From an uncultured SAR116 cluster alpha proteobacterium (GTDB lineage: Bacteria; Pseudomonadota; Alphaproteobacteria; Puniceispirillales; Puniceispirillaceae), in contig CACJUX010000011.1 in assembly GCA_902596655.1 (NCBI GenBank), positions 1 to 55,244 on the forward strand: a stretch of 55,244 nt of DNA, read 5' to 3'. The notes below the pieces were generated by a model that had not been told where the DNA came from, did not search any database, and worked only from the letters and a program-made list of their open reading frames with translations. How positions within the stretch are numbered: position 1 is the first letter of the stretch; every line of letters starts with the position of its first letter. Shown here one piece after another: positions 39,203 to 49,666 of this stretch. Position numbers and translations under genes: made by a program.

Positions 39203-41143
39203 ATGAGTCAGGACGTTATTTTCGAGCCAAGCAAGGCATTGACTAAAAGTGCCCATATTGACAATGAGGGATACAAGGCGCTTTACGAAAAATCACTTGC
39301 CGATCCTGATGCCTTCTGGGCAGAACAGGGCCAACGTATCGATTGGGTGAGACCCTACAGCCAGATCAGTGACGTCTCCTATGATGCTGCCGATCTTCAC
39401 ATCCGCTGGTATGCTGATGGTACATTGAATGCCGCGGCGAATTGCCTTGACCGGCATCTTGCCACCCGTGGGGATAAGACTGCGATCATCTGGGAAGGTG
39501 ACAATCCCGAGGACCACCGAGCTATCACTTACCGGGAACTACATGAAGAAGTTTGCAAATTTTCAAATGTTCTCAAGGCCAATGGAGCCCGCAAGGGTGA
39601 CCGCATAACCATATACATGCCGATGATTCCTGAAGCAGCAATTGCCATGCTGGCCTGTGCGCGGATTGGGGCTGTTCATTCAGTCGTATTTGGCGGCTTC
39701 TCGCCTGACGCGCTGGCAGGACGTATTCTGGATTGTGAATCAACCATGGTGATCACAGCCGATGAAGGCATTCGCGGTGGCAAGATCATTCCTCTAAAAC
39801 AGTTCACCGACAAAGCATTGCAGAAGTGCCCCGACTGCACAAAATCAATCATTATCAGGCGAACAGGTGGGGCTGTTGAATGGGTTGAGGGCCGCGATGT
39901 CTGGTATCATAAAGCAATGGCAGTTGCCTCCGCCGACTGCCCAGCTGAGGAAATGAATGCGGAAGACCCAATGTTTATTCTGTACACCTCTGGATCGACA
40001 GGAAAGCCCAAAGGAGTTTTGCACACTACCGGAGGGTACATGGTGTACGCGTCAATGACACACGAGTATGTTTTTGACTATCATGATGGCGAAGTCTATT
40101 GGTGTTCGGCAGATGTTGGATGGATCACCGGCCACAGCTACATTGTCTATGGACCACTAGCGAATGGTGCAATTACCTTAATGTTTGAAGGGGTCCCCAC
40201 CTACCCTGACAGTTCGCGATTCTGGAAGGTTGTTGATAAGCACAAAGTCAATATTTTTTACACAGCGCCAACCGCTATCCGCGCGCTGATGCGTGAGGGA
40301 GACGGCCCGGTCAAGACCTGCGACAGGTCTTCGCTAAGGCTGCTTGGTACTGTTGGGGAGCCCATCAATCCAGAGGCTTGGATGTGGTATCATGAAGTGG
40401 TTGGCGATGGTCGCTGCCCGATTGTCGATACTTGGTTCCAAACTGAGACTGGCGGCATCCTGATCACGCCGTTACCCGGTGCAACAGCTACAAAACCAGG
40501 CTCGGCGACCCGACCCTTTTTTGGAATCAAACCTTTGCTGGTCGATGGAGAAAACAACGAGCTCGCGGGGACGACTGATGGGAACCTGTGTCTCCAAAAT
40601 TCCTGGCCCGGCCAGATGCGCACAGTCTACCGCGACCATCAGAGATTCATCGAAACCTATTTTACTAGTTTTCCCGGCCGCTATTTCACTGGCGATGGGG
40701 CACGGCGTGACGAAGATGGCTATTACTGGATTACCGGTCGCGTTGATGATGTGTTGAATGTCTCTGGGCATCGAATGGGAACTGCCGAGATAGAATCTGC
40801 GCTGGTGGCGCACCCACAGGTCGCCGAGGCTGCGGTCGTGGGCTATCCTCATGATATCAAGGGTCAGGGCATCTATGCTTATGTCACTCTGGTTGAAGGT
40901 GTTAGTGCTACCAATGATTTGGCTGCAAAACTAAGGCAATGGACGCGCAAAGAAATTGGGCCAATCGCTACACCGGATCTGCTGCAATGGGCACCGCAAT
41001 TGCCAAAAACCAGATCAGGCAAAATAATGCGGCGTATCCTAAGGAAAATCGCTGCTAATGAATATGATCAGCTGGGCGATATTTCAACATTGCAAGATCC
41101 TGCTGTGGTCGTTCATCTAGTAGACAATCGACAGAACCGGTAG
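39203..41143 (+). CDS. acs: acetyl-CoA synthetase
   Basis: A 646-residue AMP-forming Acs with all core motifs: the P-loop [11 protein letters not shown] (about residue 263), A5 [16 protein letters not shown], the hinge region [15 protein letters not shown]-type sequence ([20 protein letters not shown]) and the C-terminal [17 protein letters not shown] with the lysine normally regulated by acetylation. It activates acetate to acetyl-CoA in the cytosol, feeding the TCA cycle and fatty acids. A strong ribosome site (GGAGG with GGGGA) precedes the ATG. No pta/ackA or acetate permease gene is in the window. Confidence 0.98.
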   Translation: MSQDVIFEPSKALTKSAHIDNEGYKALYEKSLADPDAFWAEQGQRIDWVRPYSQISDVSYDAADLHIRWYADGTLNAAANCLDRHLATRGDKTAIIWEGDNPEDHRAITYRELHEEVCKFSNVLKANGARKGDRITIYMPMIPEAAIAMLACARIGAVHSVVFGGFSPDALAGRILDCESTMVITADEGIRGGKIIPLKQFTDKALQKCPDCTKSIIIRRTGGAVEWVEGRDVWYHKAMAVASADCPAEEMNAEDPMFILYTSGSTGKPKGVLHTTGGYMVYASMTHEYVFDYHDGEVYWCSADVGWITGHSYIVYGPLANGAITLMFEGVPTYPDSSRFWKVVDKHKVNIFYTAPTAIRALMREGDGPVKTCDRSSLRLLGTVGEPINPEAWMWYHEVVGDGRCPIVDTWFQTETGGILITPLPGATATKPGSATRPFFGIKPLLVDGENNELAGTTDGNLCLQNSWPGQMRTVYRDHQRFIETYFTSFPGRYFTGDGARRDEDGYYWITGRVDDVLNVSGHRMGTAEIESALVAHPQVAEAAVVGYPHDIKGQGIYAYVTLVEGVSATNDLAAKLRQWTRKEIGPIATPDLLQWAPQLPKTRSGKIMRRILRKIAANEYDQLGDISTLQDPAVVVHLVDNRQNR

Positions 41144-41295
41144 CAAATCAGCTCTGGTTAAGCTGACCCATAATTTAACGATTGCTCTGCCAATCAGAAG
41201 GGTTGTCAGCAGATTTAACTCATCCTTTGACCCTTTTTTACCTCTCCATTTGCCGCAATCAGGTCAACTGAACGTAAAAATTTCGTCTCCAGCAA

Positions 41296-41952
41296 TCATT
41301 TTAGAATGCTTTGCAGTTTCTCGCGAATGAACTCTTTGGGTTCGTTGAAAACAATCGTACCGGCAAAGCCTCCATCCGAGCGATACAGATAGACTGCCGC
41401 CGAATGGTCATAGGTGAAATCACCTTTCTCTCTCTCAATTTTCTGAGCAAATGCGCCAAATGCAGCGCTGCTATTGGCTAGCGCCTGTGCGTCACCAGTC
41501 AAGCCCACTACATTCATTTCGAATAATGTCAGATAGTCATGCATTTGTTGTGGTGTATCACGCTCGGCATCTACTGAAATAAAAATGATTTGCAGCCTAT
41601 CCACATCCACACCAGCATCGCTTAACGCATCAAGTGAATTAGCCAACGTCATAAGGGTTGTAGGGCAAACATCAGGGCAATAAGTAAAGCCAAAGAAAAG
41701 CGCAATTGGATGGCCAAGAAAATCTGCATTGCTTCGCAGATCACCATGATGGTCGGTCAAGACAAACTGGCTGTCAGCGAAGTTGGGAAACCCTACTATT
41801 AATTTCTGGGCCTGCTTCTCGGAGATAATGAATAAACCAATGGCAAGAGCCAAAAACAGGATTATGGCAAGAATAACCGGCGGATGTTTGTGACTTGGGT
41901 CGCGCGGCATCTGCGCCTCAACGTGATCTCTGTTTTGATGCTTCTTCGTCAT
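41296..41952 (-). CDS. SCO1/SenC family copper chaperone
   Basis: A 218-residue thioredoxin-fold protein anchored by one N-terminal membrane helix (VILAIILFLALAIGLFIISE). The copper-binding CxxxC is in GFTYCPDVCPTTL and the distal His ligand is in YDHSAAVYLY. SCO proteins deliver copper to the CuA site of cytochrome c oxidase in the periplasm, consistent with ctaA elsewhere in the window. It converges with acs. The region 41144-41295 between them holds no gene; a small inverted repeat TCAGCT/AGCTGA near 41149-41167 has no T-run. Confidence 0.93.
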   Translation of the reverse strand: MTKKHQNRDHVEAQMPRDPSHKHPPVILAIILFLALAIGLFIISEKQAQKLIVGFPNFADSQFVLTDHHGDLRSNADFLGHPIALFFGFTYCPDVCPTTLMTLANSLDALSDAGVDVDRLQIIFISVDAERDTPQQMHDYLTLFEMNVVGLTGDAQALANSSAAFGAFAQKIEREKGDFTYDHSAAVYLYRSDGGFAGTIVFNEPKEFIREKLQSILK

Positions 41953-42141
41953 CTGCCAAGACTTAACAGTAGCCGGTATCGATGATCAAATAAATTCAGA
42001 ACTGAAAAAGCTGTTTTGACATCATATGGCATTGTGATAGGGAATGCATAAGACAGACTAAGGAGATGATTGTAAGCGCCGATAGGAAAGGTGTATGTTC
42101 TGGAACCGGAACCAACCAGTCATCTCAACCAGGGACCTAGA

Positions 42142-42429
42142 ATGAACGCTTTCATCATCCTAATTGACCAGATCGTCGACATTTATATATGGACCCTACT
42201 CGCTTACATTATAGTAGGTTGGCTAATCGCCTTTCGTATCGTCAATCCATGGCAGCCAGCAGTGCGCATGGCTGTTTCCATACTTGGCCGTGTACATGAA
42301 CCGATTTTAGGCCGTATCCGGCAAATCATGCCTGATGTTGGTGGCATTGATTTCAGTCCGATTGTTGTTTTCTTGGTTATACACTTTTTGCGAAATTTGC
42401 TTGTCGACTTGATGACAGATAAGTATTGA
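42142..42429 (+). CDS. YggT family membrane protein
   Basis: A 95-residue protein with two hydrophobic segments (IYIWTLLAYIIVGWLIAF and FSPIVVFLVIHFLRNLLV) flanking VNPWQPAVR and RVHEPILGRIRQIMPDVGGIDFSP, the YggT hallmark. YggT proteins are implicated in osmotic shock, cytochrome or cell-division/photosystem contexts depending on the organism; the role is not known here. The ATG at 42142 is chosen because AGGGA is about 8 bases upstream. It is 114 bp before folD, a common alphaproteobacterial neighbour. Confidence 0.93.
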   Translation: MNAFIILIDQIVDIYIWTLLAYIIVGWLIAFRIVNPWQPAVRMAVSILGRVHEPILGRIRQIMPDVGGIDFSPIVVFLVIHFLRNLLVDLMTDKY

Positions 42430-42477
42430 ACCAGTTAACCACAACAATGTCGTGTAAAGGTGAATTTGGGGCGTAAA

Positions 42478-42504
42478 ACAGGTGTCACCTGAGTTGGCTG
42501 ACAC
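42478..42504. repeat. inverted repeat in the folD leader
   Basis: GTGTCA and TGACAC form a 6-bp perfect inverted repeat around an 11-base spacer (about 42482-42504), some 40 bp before folD. No T-run follows. It could be an operator half-site pair or chance; no known regulator motif was recognised. Confidence 0.25.
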
Positions 42505-42543
42505 TGATCATAAGAATCGTATGTGTCGTTTAAGGGGATAGTG

Positions 42544-43440
42544 ATGGCGCAAGCTGAAGTAATTGACGGCAAAGCTTTTTCAGAAAATTTGGTAAAGATG
42601 GTTGCTGTTGAAGCAAAGTCTATCGAGGTTGCCATTGGGCGGGCACCAGCACTTGCTGTCGTTCTGGTTGGAGAGCATCCAGCCAGCGCCGTTTATGTGC
42701 GTAACAAAATAGAACGCACGACAGCTGCCGGCATGCGTTCGATCGAACACCGCCTACCCACAACCATCGATCAGGCAACTCTGCTGACCCTGATTGCCGA
42801 GATGAATGCGGATGACGCTGTTGACGGCATTCTTGTCCAGTTACCTCTACCGGATCAGATCGATGAGGACGCGGTGATCAACGCGATCGCACCTGAAAAG
42901 GACGTTGACGGGTTTCATGTGGTCAATGCCGGTCTTCTGGCAACTGGTCAGCAATCGCTCGTGCCCTGCACACCGTACGGATGTCTGCTGCTGCTGCGTG
43001 ACCAGCTTGGATCCCTGTCTGGATTAAATGCAGTTGTTGTCGGGCGCTCGAACATTGTCGGCAAACCGATGGCACAGTTGCTACTGCGTGAGAGCTGCAC
43101 CGTAACTATTGCCCACTCGCGGACAAAGGATCTGCCGGCTGCCTGTGCCAATGCTGATATTCTTGTGGCTGCCGTAGGACGGCCAGAGATGATTACCGGT
43201 GATCATGTCAAGCAAGGAGCCACGGTGATTGATGTTGGCATCAATCGCGTGCCGGCGCCTGAACGCGGGGAGGGAAAATTCCGTCTCACTGGCGATGTCG
43301 ATTACGCGTCAGCGGCAGAAAAAGCTGGGGCCATTACTCCCGTTCCCGGTGGTGTTGGCCCAATGACCATTGGCTGTCTGCTGCGCAACACGGCGGTTGC
43401 CGCTGCGCGCCGTTTCAATGTTTCGATTGGTGACATATAG
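42544..43440 (+). CDS. folD: methylenetetrahydrofolate dehydrogenase / cyclohydrolase FolD
   Basis: A 298-residue bifunctional enzyme interconverting methylene-, methenyl- and 10-formyl-tetrahydrofolate with NADP. The catalytic lysine lies in [15 protein letters not shown], the folate site in [21 protein letters not shown] is intact, and the NADP fold has [32 protein letters not shown] closes the site. The ATG at 42544 (AAGGGGA about 5 bases away) gives the family N-terminus. Together with folE and folB it shows that a folate/one-carbon pathway is encoded. Confidence 0.98.
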   Translation: MAQAEVIDGKAFSENLVKMVAVEAKSIEVAIGRAPALAVVLVGEHPASAVYVRNKIERTTAAGMRSIEHRLPTTIDQATLLTLIAEMNADDAVDGILVQLPLPDQIDEDAVINAIAPEKDVDGFHVVNAGLLATGQQSLVPCTPYGCLLLLRDQLGSLSGLNAVVVGRSNIVGKPMAQLLLRESCTVTIAHSRTKDLPAACANADILVAAVGRPEMITGDHVKQGATVIDVGINRVPAPERGEGKFRLTGDVDYASAAEKAGAITPVPGGVGPMTIGCLLRNTAVAAARRFNVSIGDI

Positions 43441-43503
43441 TTTTTTGCCAGTCAGATATCTATGTAGGAAGCGGGCGGGATAATTAGGGCAGGAGCCCAG
43501 AAA

Positions 43504-43707
43504 ATGACGATAGATCAAATCATATTGGTGGCTTCCCTTGTCATTGTTGCGGGCATTCTAGGGTGGGGCGTTCTAACAATGGCACGTGGTGGCAGCTACA
43601 ATGTACAGAACTCCAATAGGATCATGCGCTATAGGATCATCTTTCAAGCGCTGGCGCTTATCGTCATTCTGGTATTGATGTGGTTGCGCAAAGACGGCAA
43701 TGCCTAA
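43504..43707 (+). CDS. HIG1-like twin-transmembrane small protein
   Basis: A 67-residue protein with two hydrophobic helices (IILVASLVIVAGILGWGVLTMA and IFQALALIVILVLMWL) joined by a short polar loop (NSNRIMRYRI), the layout of bacterial HIG1-domain proteins. HIG1 relatives associate with respiratory supercomplexes in mitochondria; some bacterial ones act on cytochrome oxidase. A ribosome site (AGGAG) precedes the ATG. Placement just before PduO-type adenosyltransferase and etfBA is conserved in alphaproteobacteria. Confidence 0.88.
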   Translation: MTIDQIILVASLVIVAGILGWGVLTMARGGSYNVQNSNRIMRYRIIFQALALIVILVLMWLRKDGNA

Positions 43708-43737
43708 GCAGAAACGAAATCGAAATTTAATGTTAAC

Positions 43738-44313
43738 ATGGTAAAACTGAATAAAATCTATACACGAATGGGTGATGGCGGTGAAACGAGCCTCGTCAAT
43801 GGCACACGAGTCTCAAAACATGCGCGGCGTCCGTCTGCTTTCGGCGAAGTCGACGAGGCCAATTCCGTTATTGGCCTCGCCAGGTTTTATTGCAAGACCG
43901 AAGCCCGACAAGCGGCAGATGCGATGCTAGGTCGCATCCAGAATGATCTGTTTGACCTTGGCGCTGATTTGGCGACACCCGATACTGAAAAACCAGCGCT
44001 TAGGGTAACATCCGTTCAAGTTACGCGGTTGGAAGCAGAGATAGACATGATGAACGCCAGACTAGAACCGCTGAACTCGTTTATCCTGCCTGGTGGATCA
44101 GACGTATCGGCTTGGCTCCATCTGGCACGCACCGTAGTGCGTCGCGCCGAACGACAGATGACCGAGTTGGCGACGGAGGAAGTGGTAAATGAAGCCGCAA
44201 TGCAATATATAAACCGGCTTTCCGACCATTTGTTTGTGCTAGCACGAAACCTTAATGAAAATGGCAAAACAGATGTATTATGGCGGCCCGGAGAAAATTC
44301 AGGCCAGAAATAA
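43738..44313 (+). CDS. cob(I)yrinic acid a,c-diamide adenosyltransferase, PduO type
   Basis: A 191-residue PduO-type ATP:cob(I)alamin adenosyltransferase. The nucleotide loop MVKLNKIYTRMGDGGETSLVNG is the family signature at the N-terminus (normally TGDxGxT), FGEVDEANSVIGLAR and the C-terminal ARTVVRRAERQMTEL and INRLSDHLFVLAR complete the trimeric four-helix-bundle site. It makes adenosylcobalamin, so the cell can use as well as build B12 (with cobS/cobT). No clear ribosome site precedes the ATG. Confidence 0.95.
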   Translation: MVKLNKIYTRMGDGGETSLVNGTRVSKHARRPSAFGEVDEANSVIGLARFYCKTEARQAADAMLGRIQNDLFDLGADLATPDTEKPALRVTSVQVTRLEAEIDMMNARLEPLNSFILPGGSDVSAWLHLARTVVRRAERQMTELATEEVVNEAAMQYINRLSDHLFVLARNLNENGKTDVLWRPGENSGQK

Positions 44314-44382
44314 ACTAGTTTTTCCGGTTCACAGAACTATAGCTAATCGCAGACACAGAAGATCATGTTGGAGGATACAAAC

Positions 44383-45132
44383 ATGAAAGTGCTCGTACCA
44401 ATCAAGCGGGTCATCGACTACAATGTAAAGGTTAGGGTCAAAGCCGACAACTCAGGCGTCGAACTTGCCAACGTAAAGATGGCGATGAACCCCTTTGACG
44501 AAATTGCCGTTGAGCAGGCACTCCGCCTCAAGGAAAGTGGCGGCGCAGACGAGGTTGTTGTCGTATCGATTGGCCCGACACAGAATCAGGAGACAATCCG
44601 CACCGGGCTGGCCATGGGCGCAGACCGCGGTATCCATATCGAAGCGTCGCAAGATATCGAGCCTTTGGCTGTGGCAAAGCTGTTGAAGGAAGTCGTTGCC
44701 CGTGAAAATCCGGGCCTCGTTTTCGTTGGCAAGCAGGCGATCGATGATGATTGCAACCAGACAGGTCAGATGTTGGCTGCCCTTTTGGGCTGGGCTCAGG
44801 GAACTTTTGTTTCCGGCATCGAGGTCGGCGATGACCATGCAATCGTGGTCCGAGAGGTCGATGGCGGTCTTGAGCATTTGGAAATCAGCATGCCAGCAGT
44901 GGTGACTGTTGATTTGCGCCTGAACGAACCACGATACGCATCTCTGCCAAATATCATGAAAGCGAAGAAAAAGCCGCTGGATTCGATCACCGTTGACGAA
45001 CTTGGCGTTGACGTGTCTCCACGCTTGACCGTTGTCAAGGTCGAAGAGCCAGAAGCTCGCTCAGCCGGCATCAAGGTTGCCGATGTCAGCGAACTTGTTA
45101 ATAAACTGAAAAATGAAGCAAAGGTGATATAG
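44383..45132 (+). CDS. etfB: electron transfer flavoprotein subunit beta
   Basis: A 249-residue EtfB starting [20 protein letters not shown], with [17 protein letters not shown], the AMP-binding [22 protein letters not shown] and the ETF recognition loop [23 protein letters not shown] carries electrons from acyl-CoA and other dehydrogenases to ETF-quinone oxidoreductase. The ATG at 44383 is preferred because GGAGG lies 8 bases before it; a start at 44365 would overlap this site. etfA follows 2 bp downstream. Confidence 0.98.
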   Translation: MKVLVPIKRVIDYNVKVRVKADNSGVELANVKMAMNPFDEIAVEQALRLKESGGADEVVVVSIGPTQNQETIRTGLAMGADRGIHIEASQDIEPLAVAKLLKEVVARENPGLVFVGKQAIDDDCNQTGQMLAALLGWAQGTFVSGIEVGDDHAIVVREVDGGLEHLEISMPAVVTVDLRLNEPRYASLPNIMKAKKKPLDSITVDELGVDVSPRLTVVKVEEPEARSAGIKVADVSELVNKLKNEAKVI

Positions 45133-45134
45133 TT

Positions 45135-46067
45135 ATGAGCGTTCTTGTACTTGCAGACCATGACAATGGTCAACTGGGCGGCGCCACTCTGAATACAGTG
45201 ACCGCCGCATCGCAAATCGGTGGCGACATTCATGTTTTGGTGGCTGGCGATACCAGCGGTAACGTTGCTAAAGCGGCGGCGGCTATATTCGGCGTGACCA
45301 AGGTACTGGTCGCTAATGGTGACAGTCTAGGCCACGGCATTGCGGAGAATGTTGCTCCACTGATCCAGAAAATGGCGTCTGACTATTCACATCTTCTCGC
45401 ACCAGCGACAACAACCGGCAAAAACATTATGCCGCGTGTTGCCGCGCTTCTTGATGTGATGCAGGTCTCCGACATTGTGCAGATAATCGACGCCAACACC
45501 TTCCAGCGTCCGATCTATGCGGGCAATGCACTTGCCACGGTCACATCGGATGAGGCGATAAAGATCGTGACCGTTCGCAGCACCGCATTCGAAGCGGCTG
45601 CAGAAGATGGTGGCGCCGCCAGCATCGAGGAAGCAGCCGTGGGAAGTGATGCAGGCCTTTCAAACTATGTGAAGTCTGAACTATCCAGCTCCGAACGTCC
45701 TGAACTGACCTCTGCACCAATCGTGATTTCTGGTGGGCGTGGTATGCAGGATGGCTCCAATTTTGCAATGTTGGAAAAGGTTGCAGACAAGCTGGGCGCG
45801 GCCGTTGGCGCATCACGTGCTGCGGTCGACGCTGGCTTTGTGCCAAATGACTATCAGGTTGGTCAGACCGGCAAGGTCGTTGCTCCCGATCTTTACGTTG
45901 CAGTTGGCATTTCCGGCGCCATCCAGCATCTTGCTGGCATGAAGGACAGTAAGGTGATCGTGGCCATCAATAAAGATGATGAAGCTCCAATTTTCCAGGT
46001 TGCTGATTTTGGCTTGGTTGCCGATCTGTTTGAAGCTGTTCCAGAGTTTGAAAAAGAACTCAGCTAG
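45135..46067 (+). CDS. etfA: electron transfer flavoprotein subunit alpha
   Basis: A 310-residue EtfA with an N-terminal Rossmann-like domain ([19 protein letters not shown]) and the C-terminal FAD domain: [82 protein letters not shown] and the terminal [15 protein letters not shown]. It binds FAD and pairs with EtfB. AAGGTG is 8 bases before the ATG, just after the etfB stop, so the subunits are made from one message. A weak hairpin with a T-run follows at 46091-46114. Confidence 0.98.
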   Translation: MSVLVLADHDNGQLGGATLNTVTAASQIGGDIHVLVAGDTSGNVAKAAAAIFGVTKVLVANGDSLGHGIAENVAPLIQKMASDYSHLLAPATTTGKNIMPRVAALLDVMQVSDIVQIIDANTFQRPIYAGNALATVTSDEAIKIVTVRSTAFEAAAEDGGAASIEEAAVGSDAGLSNYVKSELSSSERPELTSAPIVISGGRGMQDGSNFAMLEKVADKLGAAVGASRAAVDAGFVPNDYQVGQTGKVVAPDLYVAVGISGAIQHLAGMKDSKVIVAINKDDEAPIFQVADFGLVADLFEAVPEFEKELS

Positions 46068-46090
46068 GCAGATATTGAAAAGATAAGAGG

Positions 46091-46114
46091 CGGTCCTTGC
46101 AGCGCCCTTTTTCT
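46091..46114 (+). terminator. weak terminator after etfA
   Basis: GGCG pairs with CGCC across a 10-base loop within AGGCGGTCCTTGCAGCGCC, followed by CTTTTTC. The stem is only 4 bp, so it is tentative; the T-run and position 24 bp after the etfA stop favour termination. Confidence 0.35.
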
Positions 46115-46124
46115 ATATAGCATA

Positions 46125-46652
46125 TCATTGTGACAGGAGTGCCTGAATGTCCTGCTGCACCTGCGGCATGTCCCACTCGAAAGGGCCAACAAATGCCCAA
46201 AATTCTGTCTGATCTGCCGACAGCAGAAAGGTTGTTGGCAAGCCCTGTACCTCCAGATGGCGTGAGAGAGCGCCTTTTGGATCGAAGGCCATTTCGGGAC
46301 TGCTGACGCCATGCTTTTCCAGGAATGGAACCGCTTTTCTGGCACCACCCCGATCAACTGAAACTAATAGCACCGTGACGGATTGTGCTTCTAGGATTGC
46401 AACGGCGCGTTCCAGAGCTGGCAGTTCGGCGACGCAAGGCGGACACCATGTGGCCCAGAAATTCACCAATAAGGGCGCCCCGTAATAGTCAGCCAGCGTC
46501 ACCGATCGGCCATCCATATCCATGATCTCAACCTTCAGATCCGGAACGCTCCGCGGGCTGATATCCGGCAACCCGGATGCTTCGGCAGACCCCCCAATCA
46601 GCACACAAACCCCTAAGATAGCAAACAGTGCCGATTTGACAGTTACTTTCAT
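46125..46652 (-). CDS. TlpA-like thioredoxin-fold protein
   Basis: A 175-residue periplasmic protein with an N-terminal signal or anchor (VKSALFAILGVCVLIGGSAEA) and a thioredoxin domain with active site ATWCPPC (about residue 73) and the cis-proline QGLPTTFLL. TlpA-type proteins reduce disulfides of cytochrome or copper-protein partners in the periplasm. It is divergent from argH, with 85 bp between the starts, the usual tlpA/argH arrangement in alphaproteobacteria. The ATG at 46652 gives a proper signal peptide; an earlier start would add hydrophilic residues before it. Confidence 0.92.
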   Translation of the reverse strand: MKVTVKSALFAILGVCVLIGGSAEASGLPDISPRSVPDLKVEIMDMDGRSVTLADYYGAPLLVNFWATWCPPCVAELPALERAVAILEAQSVTVLLVSVDRGGARKAVPFLEKHGVSSPEMAFDPKGALSRHLEVQGLPTTFLLSADQTEFWAFVGPFEWDMPQVQQDIQALLSQ

Positions 46653-46737
46653 ATCAATAAAAAGTTCCGTTTTTGGCTGAAAATTTAGGAAAAGCTGAGT
46701 ATAAAGCATTGTGTTTCCAATCCGGGCGATTGAGGCA

Positions 46738-48174
46738 ATGACGAAAAAACAAAAATCACTGACAGCTGTGACAGGACAGGATGCTGCATCTCAGTCTAGC
46801 ATCTGGGGTGGCCGCTTCTCAAGTGGGCCATCACAACTGATGCAGGATATTAACGCGTCAATCTGTTATGACCAGCGCCTTTACCAACAGGATATCGCAG
46901 GATCACAAGCACATGCTGCCATGCTCGCTCATTGCGGAATAATCACCACTGAAGATTTGAAGGCCATCAATCAAGGTCTTGAGCAAATAGGCGTAGAAAT
47001 CAGGGACGGTGCATTCACTTTCAGCCAAGAGCTTGAAGACATTCATATGAATATAGAAACCCGGCTCGCCGAGATTGTTGGAGAGCCTGCCCGAAGGCTT
47101 CATACAGCGCGGTCGCGTAATGATCAGGTGGCAACTGATTTCAAGATGTGGGTACGGATGCTCCTTAAGGCACTTGATACGGGACTTGCCGATCTTCAGG
47201 CCGTCCTTCTTGCCAAAGCAGAAGCGCATGTTGAAACATTGATGCCCGGCTATACCCATTTGCAAACAGCCCAGCCGGTGACCTTTGGTTTCCACCTCAT
47301 GGCCTATGTCGAAATGATTGGCCGTGACCGATCACGGTTTGCCGATGCCCATCGGCGACTGAATGAATCGCCGCTTGGCGCCGCAGCACTGGCGGGTACA
47401 TCCTTTCCAATCGATCGTCACATGACGGCCGAAATACTTGGTTTTGACAGGCCGGCGGCAAATGCCATGGACGCTGTATCTGATCGTGATTTTGCTCTCG
47501 ACTTCTTGGCTGGCGCTGCCATTTGCTCGGTGCATCTATCGCGTTTGGCCGAGGAAATCGTCATCTGGTCATCAGACGAATTTGGCTTTATAAAGCTGTC
47601 AGATGCATACACCACCGGTTCGTCAATCATGCCGCAAAAGCGCAATCCAGACGCCGCCGAGCTTGTCAGAGCTAAGCCTGGACGGATCATCGGTGCGCTG
47701 AACGGACTGCTGATTGTTCTTAAGGGGCTACCACTTGCCTATGGCAAAGACATGCAGGAGGATAAGGAGGGTGTTTTCGACGCCGCCGATGCCCTCGGCA
47801 TTGCGATTGCTGCAATGGCTGGCATGGTCTCTGACATGCAACCCAATCCGGATGCTATGCGCCAAGCCTTGAACAAGGGTTTTCCGACAGCCACCGATCT
47901 GGCAGATTATCTTGTACGCAAGCTTGGAATTCCGTTTCGTGAAGCGCATCATACAAGCGGTAGAATTGTCGCACTTGCGGCAAAACGCGGCGTAGACCTA
48001 GATGCTATACCGCTTGCCGAAATGCAGGTAATCGAGCCACTGATCACCAAAGAAGTAATTGGCATTTTGAAGGTGGAAAATGCGGTGGCGGCACGCTGCA
48101 GCTTTGGTGGCACGGCACCCACTGAGGTCAGCGCACGCATTGCTGATGCAAAAAAACGCTTTCAAATTGGATGA
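46738..48174 (+). CDS. argH: argininosuccinate lyase
   Basis: A 478-residue lyase that splits argininosuccinate to arginine and fumarate. [21 protein letters not shown] opens the core; [30 protein letters not shown] and the superfamily signature [16 protein letters not shown] with the catalytic Ser loop are intact. About 20 Ser/Gln-rich residues precede the core. The ATG at 46738 follows GAGG closely; a GTG at 46711 is also in frame and lacks a ribosome site. lptM and lysA follow on the same strand. Confidence 0.98.
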   Translation: MTKKQKSLTAVTGQDAASQSSIWGGRFSSGPSQLMQDINASICYDQRLYQQDIAGSQAHAAMLAHCGIITTEDLKAINQGLEQIGVEIRDGAFTFSQELEDIHMNIETRLAEIVGEPARRLHTARSRNDQVATDFKMWVRMLLKALDTGLADLQAVLLAKAEAHVETLMPGYTHLQTAQPVTFGFHLMAYVEMIGRDRSRFADAHRRLNESPLGAAALAGTSFPIDRHMTAEILGFDRPAANAMDAVSDRDFALDFLAGAAICSVHLSRLAEEIVIWSSDEFGFIKLSDAYTTGSSIMPQKRNPDAAELVRAKPGRIIGALNGLLIVLKGLPLAYGKDMQEDKEGVFDAADALGIAIAAMAGMVSDMQPNPDAMRQALNKGFPTATDLADYLVRKLGIPFREAHHTSGRIVALAAKRGVDLDAIPLAEMQVIEPLITKEVIGILKVENAVAARCSFGGTAPTEVSARIADAKKRFQIG

Positions 48175-48213
48175 CGCGTCACCTAACCTGAAGCGTGGCA
48201 GAGGAGTAAAAAG

Positions 48214-48339
48214 ATGATTTGGCGATTTGCAATCACCCTTTTGATTATCATGACTGGACTTGGCGGATTGTCTGCCTGCGGTAAGGCAGGTGATCCCTAT
48301 CGCCCTTCAGAGATTCCCGAGAAATCATCTGCAAGCTGA
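48214..48339 (+). CDS. lptM: LptM-like small lipoprotein
   Basis: A 41-residue lipoprotein, with strong GAGGAG ribosome site. The signal (IWRFAITLLIIMTGLGGLSAC) ends in lipobox LSAC with the mature Cys at residue 22, followed by GKAGDPYRPSEIPEKSSAS. The C-G-x-x-G-D-P/P-rich start matches LptM (YifL), a short lipoprotein that assists assembly of the LPS translocon LptDE. Position between argH and lysA is the conserved site of this gene. It is short and easily missed by annotation. Confidence 0.85.
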   Translation: MIWRFAITLLIIMTGLGGLSACGKAGDPYRPSEIPEKSSAS

Positions 48340-48381
48340 TAAACAATGGTTACCAACTCCATCTGCTAACAGGACTGTCCC

Positions 48382-49641
48382 ATGTGTGCCTTCCATCGTG
48401 ATACCAATGGCCATCTTTTGGTTGATACAACACCACTGGCAGAGGTCGCAGACAATCTCGGCACCCCAATTTATGTTTACTCAGGCAATGGCATCCGTGA
48501 TGCCTTCACCAATTTTGCGTCGGCCGTTGCTCCAGTTGCTAGCAAAGTCCATTACGCACTAAAGGCGAATTCAGCACTTGGTGTCATCGCACTTTTGGCG
48601 CGTCATGGCGCCGGTGCCGACATCGTATCAGGTGGAGAGCTTGACCGGGCTCTGGCAGCAGGCATCGAACCTGCAAATATTGTCTTTTCGGGTGTTGGTA
48701 AAAGCCGGACTGAGATCGCGCAGGCACTGACGGCCGGCATTGGCCAGATCAATGCCGAATCTCCGGCTGAACTCGATTCCATTTCGTCAATTGCCATCGA
48801 GTTGGATGTTGTTGCACCTGTCGCCCTACGGGTTAATCTCGATGTCGAGCCAGACACGCATGCGAAGATATCAACCGGTCAGCGGTCAACCAAATTTGGC
48901 ATCTCGACCGATCAACGCCAGACGGCGGACCTCTATCACCGACTGCATGATGACCCAAACATTGCACCAGCTGGTTTGGCTGTTCATATCGGCTCGCAGA
49001 TCCAGAGTCTTGCACCTTTTGAAAAGGCCTACCGTGCATTGCTTGATCTTGGGCAATCGCTGCGAGGGGAGGGCATGCCGGTGCCAACGCTTGATTTGGG
49101 CGGCGGAGTCGGTGTGGATTATAATGGCGGCACAGCCACAGATTTCACCGATTATGGGGCACTTGTTCAGCGCATTTTTAAAAATACAGGGTTCAATATT
49201 GGTTTTGAACCGGGTCGCGCGATTGTAGCCAATAACGGCGTTCTGCTGACTGAAGTGATTTTTGTCAAGCAGGGGGACAACAAGAGATTCATCATTGTTG
49301 ACGCCGCGATGAATGATCTGCTCCGCCCAACCCTTTATGAGGCGTATCACAATATCGAGCCGCTAAGCAACCTTGGGCCAGCAACCGGGCTCGCCGACAT
49401 TGTTGGCCCTGTATGTGAAACAGGTGACTATCTTGGCAAGGAACGACAGATGCCAGACCTGCAGACAGGTGATCGACTCGCCGTCATGTCAGCAGGTGCC
49501 TATGGTGCAGTGATGGCCTCCAGCTACAACACAAGACCACCGGCAGGCGAGGTCTTGGTCCTTGACGGTCAGGTAAATGTTCTGCGGGAACAGCGATCAG
49601 TGAAAAGTCTTCTGGGCGAGGAGTCCATTCCCAAATTTTGA
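48382..49641 (+). CDS. lysA: diaminopimelate decarboxylase
   Basis: A 419-residue PLP enzyme (fold type III) that makes lysine from meso-diaminopimelate. The PLP lysine is in VHYALKANSALGVI, the GADIVSGGELDRALAAG segment, HIGSQI, the PLP phosphate site DLGGGVGVDY and EPGRAIVANNG, and the substrate-binding CETGDYLGKERQMPDL with the catalytic Cys are all present. The ATG at 48382 has AGGA 7 bases upstream and lies 42 bp after lptM. Confidence 0.98.
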   Translation: MCAFHRDTNGHLLVDTTPLAEVADNLGTPIYVYSGNGIRDAFTNFASAVAPVASKVHYALKANSALGVIALLARHGAGADIVSGGELDRALAAGIEPANIVFSGVGKSRTEIAQALTAGIGQINAESPAELDSISSIAIELDVVAPVALRVNLDVEPDTHAKISTGQRSTKFGISTDQRQTADLYHRLHDDPNIAPAGLAVHIGSQIQSLAPFEKAYRALLDLGQSLRGEGMPVPTLDLGGGVGVDYNGGTATDFTDYGALVQRIFKNTGFNIGFEPGRAIVANNGVLLTEVIFVKQGDNKRFIIVDAAMNDLLRPTLYEAYHNIEPLSNLGPATGLADIVGPVCETGDYLGKERQMPDLQTGDRLAVMSAGAYGAVMASSYNTRPPAGEVLVLDGQVNVLREQRSVKSLLGEESIPKF

Positions 49642-49666
49642 TCTTTTGGCAGAGCTCATTAGCCAG

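Noticed and set aside
42430-42543. folD leader as a possible riboswitch
   Set aside because: Only a 6-bp inverted repeat is present, which is too little to support a riboswitch.
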